A stretch of DNA of 9,463 bases, from contig JAATFN010000339.1 in assembly GCA_015655165.1 (NCBI GenBank), positions 1-9,463 on the forward strand, in the 5' to 3' direction. This DNA is from Betaproteobacteria bacterium. GTDB taxonomy: Bacteria; Pseudomonadota; Gammaproteobacteria; Burkholderiales; Burkholderiaceae_D. A model generated the notes under the pieces. The model saw nothing but the letters and a program-made list of their open reading frames with translations. It had not been told where the DNA came from and did no database searches. Both the position numbers and the translations under genes were made by a program. This document shows positions 6,208-9,463 of this stretch, in pieces; the first letter of the stretch is position 1, and every line of letters begins with the position of its first letter.

Positions 6208-7332
6208 TTATTCAAAGAACTCTTTGACTTTATCGCGCCATGTTTTGGTTTGCGGGCTGTGTTTGGCTCCGCCATCAATCATGGTTTGATCCAGCTCACG
6301 CAACAGCTCTTTTTGACGATCTGTTAACTTGACCGGTGTTTCGATCACAACGTGACAGAATAAATCTCCTGCAACACTGGAACGTACTCCTTTAATACCT
6401 TTGCCACGTAAACGGAAGGTCTTACCAGACTGTGTCCCCTCAGGAACAACAAACGTTGCACGACCTTTTAATGTCGGCGCTTCCACTTCTCCACCTAATG
6501 CTGCCTTGGTAAAAGAAATCGGCATTTCACAATGCAAGTCGTTTTCATCACGCTGGAACACTTCATGTTGCTTGATGTGGATTTCCACATACAAGTCACC
6601 TGGAGGTCCACCATTCATGCCCGGTTCCCCATTGCCTGATGAGCGAATACGCATGCCGTCATCAATGCCTTCGGGAATTTTTACTTCCAGCGTCTTGTTG
6701 CGTTTAATACGTCCTGCACCCGCACAAGAAGGGCATGGTTCGGGAATGATCTGGCCGCTACCATGACACTTCGGACAGGTTTGCTGGACACTGAAAAAAC
6801 CTTGCTGCATACGTACCTGGCCATGACCACCACATGTTGTACATGTCACAGGCGATGTACCAGGCTTGGCACCAGAACCATGACAGGTATCACATGCATT
6901 CCATGATGGGACACGAATGGTTGTATCAAACCCATTCGCTGCCTGTTCCAAGGTAATTTCGAGGTTATAGCGCAAATCTGCACCGCGATAAACCTGTGGA
7001 CCCGAACCACGTGACGATCTGCCACCACCGAAGATGTCCCCGAAGATATCGCCAAACGCATCGGCAAACCCGCCAGCACCGGCACCAGCGCCTGCACCCA
7101 TATTAGGATCGACACCAGCATGGCCATAACGGTCATATGCTTCGCGTTTTTGTGGGTCCGTGAGCATTTCGTAGGCTTCTTTCGCCTCTTTGAATTTCTC
7201 TTCCGCAACCTTGTCATTCGGATTTCTATCCGGATGATATTTCATTGCCAGCTTGCGATAGGACTTCTTCAGTTCATCGTCTGAAGCGCCTTTCGCAACG
7301 CCTAGTATTTCGTAAAAATCACGTTTTGCCAT
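6208..7332 (-). CDS. dnaJ: Chaperone DnaJ (Hsp40, type I)
   Basis: Co-chaperone that delivers unfolded substrates to DnaK and stimulates its ATPase. 374 aa, the normal length (E. coli 376). Domains: J domain at 1-70 with His33-Pro34-Asp35; a Gly/Phe-rich region at about 73-112 with an alternating GAGAGAGAGG tract and the [12 protein letters not shown] repeat; a zinc-binding domain with all four CxxCxGxG motifs (147-154, 164-171, 186-193, 200-207); and the substrate-binding and dimerisation C-terminal domains from about 210. All key residues are present. It follows dnaK on the same strand after 183 bp, closer than a separate unit usually needs but wide for a two-gene operon, and that gap holds three stem-loops. 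GGTGA lies 9 nt before the ATG as a modest ribosome site. Terminated by the hairpin beyond its 3' end. Confidence 0.98.
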   Translation of the reverse strand: MAKRDFYEILGVAKGASDDELKKSYRKLAMKYHPDRNPNDKVAEEKFKEAKEAYEMLTDPQKREAYDRYGHAGVDPNMGAGAGAGAGGFADAFGDIFGDIFGGGRSSRGSGPQVYRGADLRYNLEITLEQAANGFDTTIRVPSWNACDTCHGSGAKPGTSPVTCTTCGGHGQVRMQQGFFSVQQTCPKCHGSGQIIPEPCPSCAGAGRIKRNKTLEVKIPEGIDDGMRIRSSGNGEPGMNGGPPGDLYVEIHIKQHEVFQRDENDLHCEMPISFTKAALGGEVEAPTLKGRATFVVPEGTQSGKTFRLRGKGIKGVRSSVAGDLFCHVVIETPVKLTDRQKELLRELDQTMIDGGAKHSPQTKTWRDKVKEFFE

Positions 7333-7404
7333 GTTTGATCGTCACCATGTTTTTAATTCCGGATTGCATTACTGCTACACAGAAATAAACAATGTAAAAC
7401 GCCG

Positions 7405-7428
7405 AAAGGCAACCTTACGGCTGCCTTT
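7405..7428 (-). other. Stem-loop with a GNRA tetraloop upstream of dnaJ
   Basis: In the transcript sense, AAAGGCAGCC pairs with GGTTGCCTTT over 10 bp (one G-U pair) around the loop GUAA, a GNRA tetraloop, which is unusually stable. Five nt later there is only a UUUU run, so it is not a standard terminator. It lies 72 nt before the dnaJ ATG and could protect or delimit the dnaJ part of the message. Confidence 0.55.
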
Positions 7429-7429
7429 G

Positions 7430-7444
7430 AGCTGGTTACCAGCT
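7430..7444 (-). other. Short palindromic stem-loop between dnaK and dnaJ
   Basis: AGCTGGT-T-ACCAGCT on the plus strand. As RNA it folds to a 6-bp stem with a 3-nt loop. It directly abuts the larger GNRA hairpin, with one base between. It could equally be a protein-binding palindrome in DNA. Confidence 0.4.
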
Positions 7445-7466
7445 TTATCGCCAATAACACGTCATT

Positions 7467-7502
7467 AAAAAAACCGCTCGCCAGACCGGCATAGCCGGTC
7501 TG
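7467..7502 (-). terminator. Candidate attenuator directly after dnaK
   Basis: Starting 13 nt after the dnaK stop, CAGACCGGC (minus strand, from 7502) pairs perfectly with GCCGGTCTG over 9 bp around a 3-nt loop. An 8-nt stretch (GCGAGCGG) follows, then seven T (7473-7467). The stem is strong, but the T run is further away than in a standard intrinsic terminator, so partial termination or an RNA-processing or 3'-end-stabilising hairpin is more likely. It would let dnaK be expressed above dnaJ. Confidence 0.4.
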
Positions 7503-7515
7503 AAGGCAAAGCGCA

Positions 7516-9453
7516 TTACTTGACTTCCTTGAAGTCGGCATCCACCACATCGTCATCTTTCTGACGTGGTTCAGCTTCACCTGCTGCAGCACCTGCACTA
7601 CCAGCACCACCTGCTGCTGCAGCTTGTGCTTGTTGATCGGCGTACATCTTTTCGCCAAGCTTTTGTGCAGCCACTGACAATGCAGCTGTTTTTGCATCGA
7701 TTTGGGCTTTGTCGTTACCTTTCAAAACTTCTTCCAGATCCTTGATCGCAGCTTCAATCGTATCTTTTTCACCAGCGTCCAACTTGTCGCAATATTCAGT
7801 CAATGCTTTGCGTGTGGAATGTACTAACGCATCGCCCTGATTACGTGTTTCTGCCAAGTCACGCAAACGCTTATCTTCTTCGGCATTCACTTCTGCATCA
7901 CGCACCATCTTTTCGATCTCTTCTTCAGATAAACCCGAGTTCGCTTTGATCGTGATTTTATTTTCTTTACCACTTGCCTTGTCTTTCGCACCAACGTGCA
8001 AAATACCATTTGCATCGATGTCGAAAGTCACTTCAATTTGTGGTGTGCCACGCGGTGCAGGTGGAATACCTTCTAAATTGAATTCACCCAAACCTTTATT
8101 GCCGGCAGCCATTTCGCGCTCACCCTGGAATACTTTAATGGTGACAGCAGGTTGACTATCTTCCGCTGTAGAAAATACCTGGCTGAATTTAGTCGGGATC
8201 GTTGTGTTTTTCTTGATCATCTTGGTCATCACACCACCCATTGTCTCAATACCCAAAGACAACGGTGTCACGTCCAACAACAACAGATCCTTACGGTCAC
8301 CAGCCAAGACAGAGCCTTGAATTGCCGCACCAACAGCAACTGCTTCATCAGGGTTCACGTCTTTACGTGGATCCTTGCCGAAGAACTCTTTCACTTTCTC
8401 TTGTACTTTAGGCATACGTGTCATACCGCCTACCAAGATGATGTCATCAATGTCGGAGACTTTGATGCCTGCATCTTTGATCGCTATACGGCATGGCTCG
8501 ATGGTTCTTGCGATTAACTCTTCAACCAGAGATTCCAGTTTTGCACGTGTAATTTTCAGATTCAAATGCACAGGAGCACCATTGGCCATTGCAATGTATG
8601 GCTCGTTGATTTCTGTTTGTTGGGAAGAAGACAATTCGATCTTCGCACGCTCGGCAGACGCTTTGATACGTTGCAACGCGATCGCGTCTTTGGACAAGTC
8701 CAGACCATTGATCTTTTTAAATTCATCCAGAATATAGTCGATGATACGTTGGTCAAAGTCTTCACCGCCCAGGAATGTATCGCCGTTTGTCGACAACACT
8801 TCAAACTGTTTCTCACCATCTACATCGGCAATTTCAATGATGGATACGTCAAATGTTCCGCCACCCAAATCATATACAGCAATCTTGCGATCGCCTTTAG
8901 TCGCTTTGTCCAAGCCAAATGCCAATGCTGCAGCAGTTGGTTCGTTAATGATACGTTTGACTTCCAGACCAGCAATGCGGCCAGCGTCTTTGGTTGCCTG
9001 ACGTTGTGCATCATTGAAATAGGCTGGCACGGTAATGACAGCTTCTGTTACTTCCTCACCCAGATAATCTTCCGCAGTCTTTTTCATCTTGCGTAGAATT
9101 TCTGCAGAAATTTGTGGTGGCGCCAGTTTCTGGTCACGTACACTAATCCATGCATCACCGTTGTCCGCTTTGACAATCGCGTAAGGCATGAGATTGATAT
9201 CTTTTTGCACTTCTTTTTCGTCGAATTTACGACCGATCAAACGCTTGGAAGCATAAATCGTGTTTTTAGGATTAGTCACAGCCTGACGTTTTGCAGGTGC
9301 GCCAACCAATACTTCGCCATCTTCCTGATACGCGATAATAGAAGGCGTCGTACGGGCGCCTTCCGCATTCTCGATCACTTTAGGTTGACCGCCTTCAATG
9401 ACAGACACGCATGAGTTCGTTGTGCCCAAGTCAATACCGATAATCTTTGCCAT
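7516..9453 (-). CDS. dnaK: Chaperone DnaK (Hsp70)
   Basis: ATP-driven chaperone that binds exposed hydrophobic segments, working with DnaJ and GrpE in the cytosol. 645 aa, full length. Nucleotide-binding domain at 1-388 with phosphate-loop motif [10 protein letters not shown] near the N-terminus, the [13 protein letters not shown] motif (here [12 protein letters not shown], autophosphorylation Thr200) and [12 protein letters not shown]; the conserved hydrophobic linker LLLLDVTP from 390; the substrate-binding beta domain at about 394-505; the helical lid; and an Ala/Gly-rich tail ending [13 protein letters not shown]. The ATG at 9453 lies only 10 bases from the window edge; those bases (GAAAAAAATT) show no complete ribosome site, so the start rests on the conserved [11 protein letters not shown]-terminus. 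The promoter and any heat-shock sites lie outside. dnaJ follows on the same strand. Confidence 0.99.
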   Translation of the reverse strand: MAKIIGIDLGTTNSCVSVIEGGQPKVIENAEGARTTPSIIAYQEDGEVLVGAPAKRQAVTNPKNTIYASKRLIGRKFDEKEVQKDINLMPYAIVKADNGDAWISVRDQKLAPPQISAEILRKMKKTAEDYLGEEVTEAVITVPAYFNDAQRQATKDAGRIAGLEVKRIINEPTAAALAFGLDKATKGDRKIAVYDLGGGTFDVSIIEIADVDGEKQFEVLSTNGDTFLGGEDFDQRIIDYILDEFKKINGLDLSKDAIALQRIKASAERAKIELSSSQQTEINEPYIAMANGAPVHLNLKITRAKLESLVEELIARTIEPCRIAIKDAGIKVSDIDDIILVGGMTRMPKVQEKVKEFFGKDPRKDVNPDEAVAVGAAIQGSVLAGDRKDLLLLDVTPLSLGIETMGGVMTKMIKKNTTIPTKFSQVFSTAEDSQPAVTIKVFQGEREMAAGNKGLGEFNLEGIPPAPRGTPQIEVTFDIDANGILHVGAKDKASGKENKITIKANSGLSEEEIEKMVRDAEVNAEEDKRLRDLAETRNQGDALVHSTRKALTEYCDKLDAGEKDTIEAAIKDLEEVLKGNDKAQIDAKTAALSVAAQKLGEKMYADQQAQAAAAGGAGSAGAAAGEAEPRQKDDDVVDADFKEVK

Positions 9454-9463
9454 AATTTTTTTC

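Noticed and set aside
7080..7103. GAGAGAGAGG tract in DnaJ as a possible expansion or repeat error.
   Set aside because: Gly-rich tracts of this kind are normal in the DnaJ Gly/Phe region, and the frame is intact on both sides.
7353..7697. Open frame of 114 codons on the minus strand across the dnaK 3' end and the spacer.
   Set aside because: It overlaps the conserved dnaK C-terminus in another frame, and its Gln/Leu-rich sequence reflects the Ala/Gly-rich dnaK tail; no ribosome site seen.
8566..9096. Long plus-strand open frame of 176 codons opposite dnaK.
   Set aside because: It is antisense to the highly conserved dnaK reading frame and is best explained by dnaK codon use; no family resemblance.

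Overview
The window looks like chromosomal DNA of a betaproteobacterium, most likely of the order Burkholderiales and perhaps Oxalobacteraceae-like. The basis is the DnaK and DnaJ sequences (DnaK tail ending DADFKEVK), panB lying beside dnaK-dnaJ, and a STAS-containing chemosensory cluster of a kind I associate with beta- and gammaproteobacteria. The family-level placement is an inference from memory. GC is moderate: single 60-base lines I counted gave about 38-42% inside cheA and about 47-62% inside dnaK and dnaJ. Every gene in the window is intact, and I see no insertion sequence, CRISPR array, tRNA or rRNA.

Layout. (1) Positions 19-4741, minus strand: a compact chemosensory operon transcribed in the order cheY-like receiver, single-domain STAS protein, CheA-type kinase, membrane chemoreceptor. 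The genes are separated by 6 bp, overlap by at most 23 bp, and (taking the better receptor start) are separated by 63 bp. The operon may continue past position 1, because no CheW, CheR, CheB or CheD gene is in view. (2) Positions 4742-5304: a 563-bp non-coding divergent region with several perfect palindromes, a good candidate panB promoter and a weak candidate for the chemosensory operon. (3) Positions 5305-6135, plus strand: panB, the first committed enzyme of pantothenate synthesis. (4) Positions 6155-6189: a terminator shared by the convergent panB and dnaJ. (5) Positions 6208-9453, minus strand: dnaK followed by dnaJ, with a 183-bp spacer that carries three consecutive stem-loops.

How the genes work together. 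The receptor should sense a periplasmic signal and control CheA autophosphorylation on an Hpt histidine, and CheA should pass phosphate to the receiver protein. The STAS protein between them has an Ala at the position that is the phosphoserine in SpoIIAA-type antagonists, so it is probably not a classic partner-switch substrate. CheA has no recognisable classical P2 domain. In its place is a roughly 90-residue domain of another type. These two points are the least-described part of the window. DnaK and DnaJ form the Hsp70/Hsp40 folding machine; grpE is not in view. PanB is functionally unrelated to either group.
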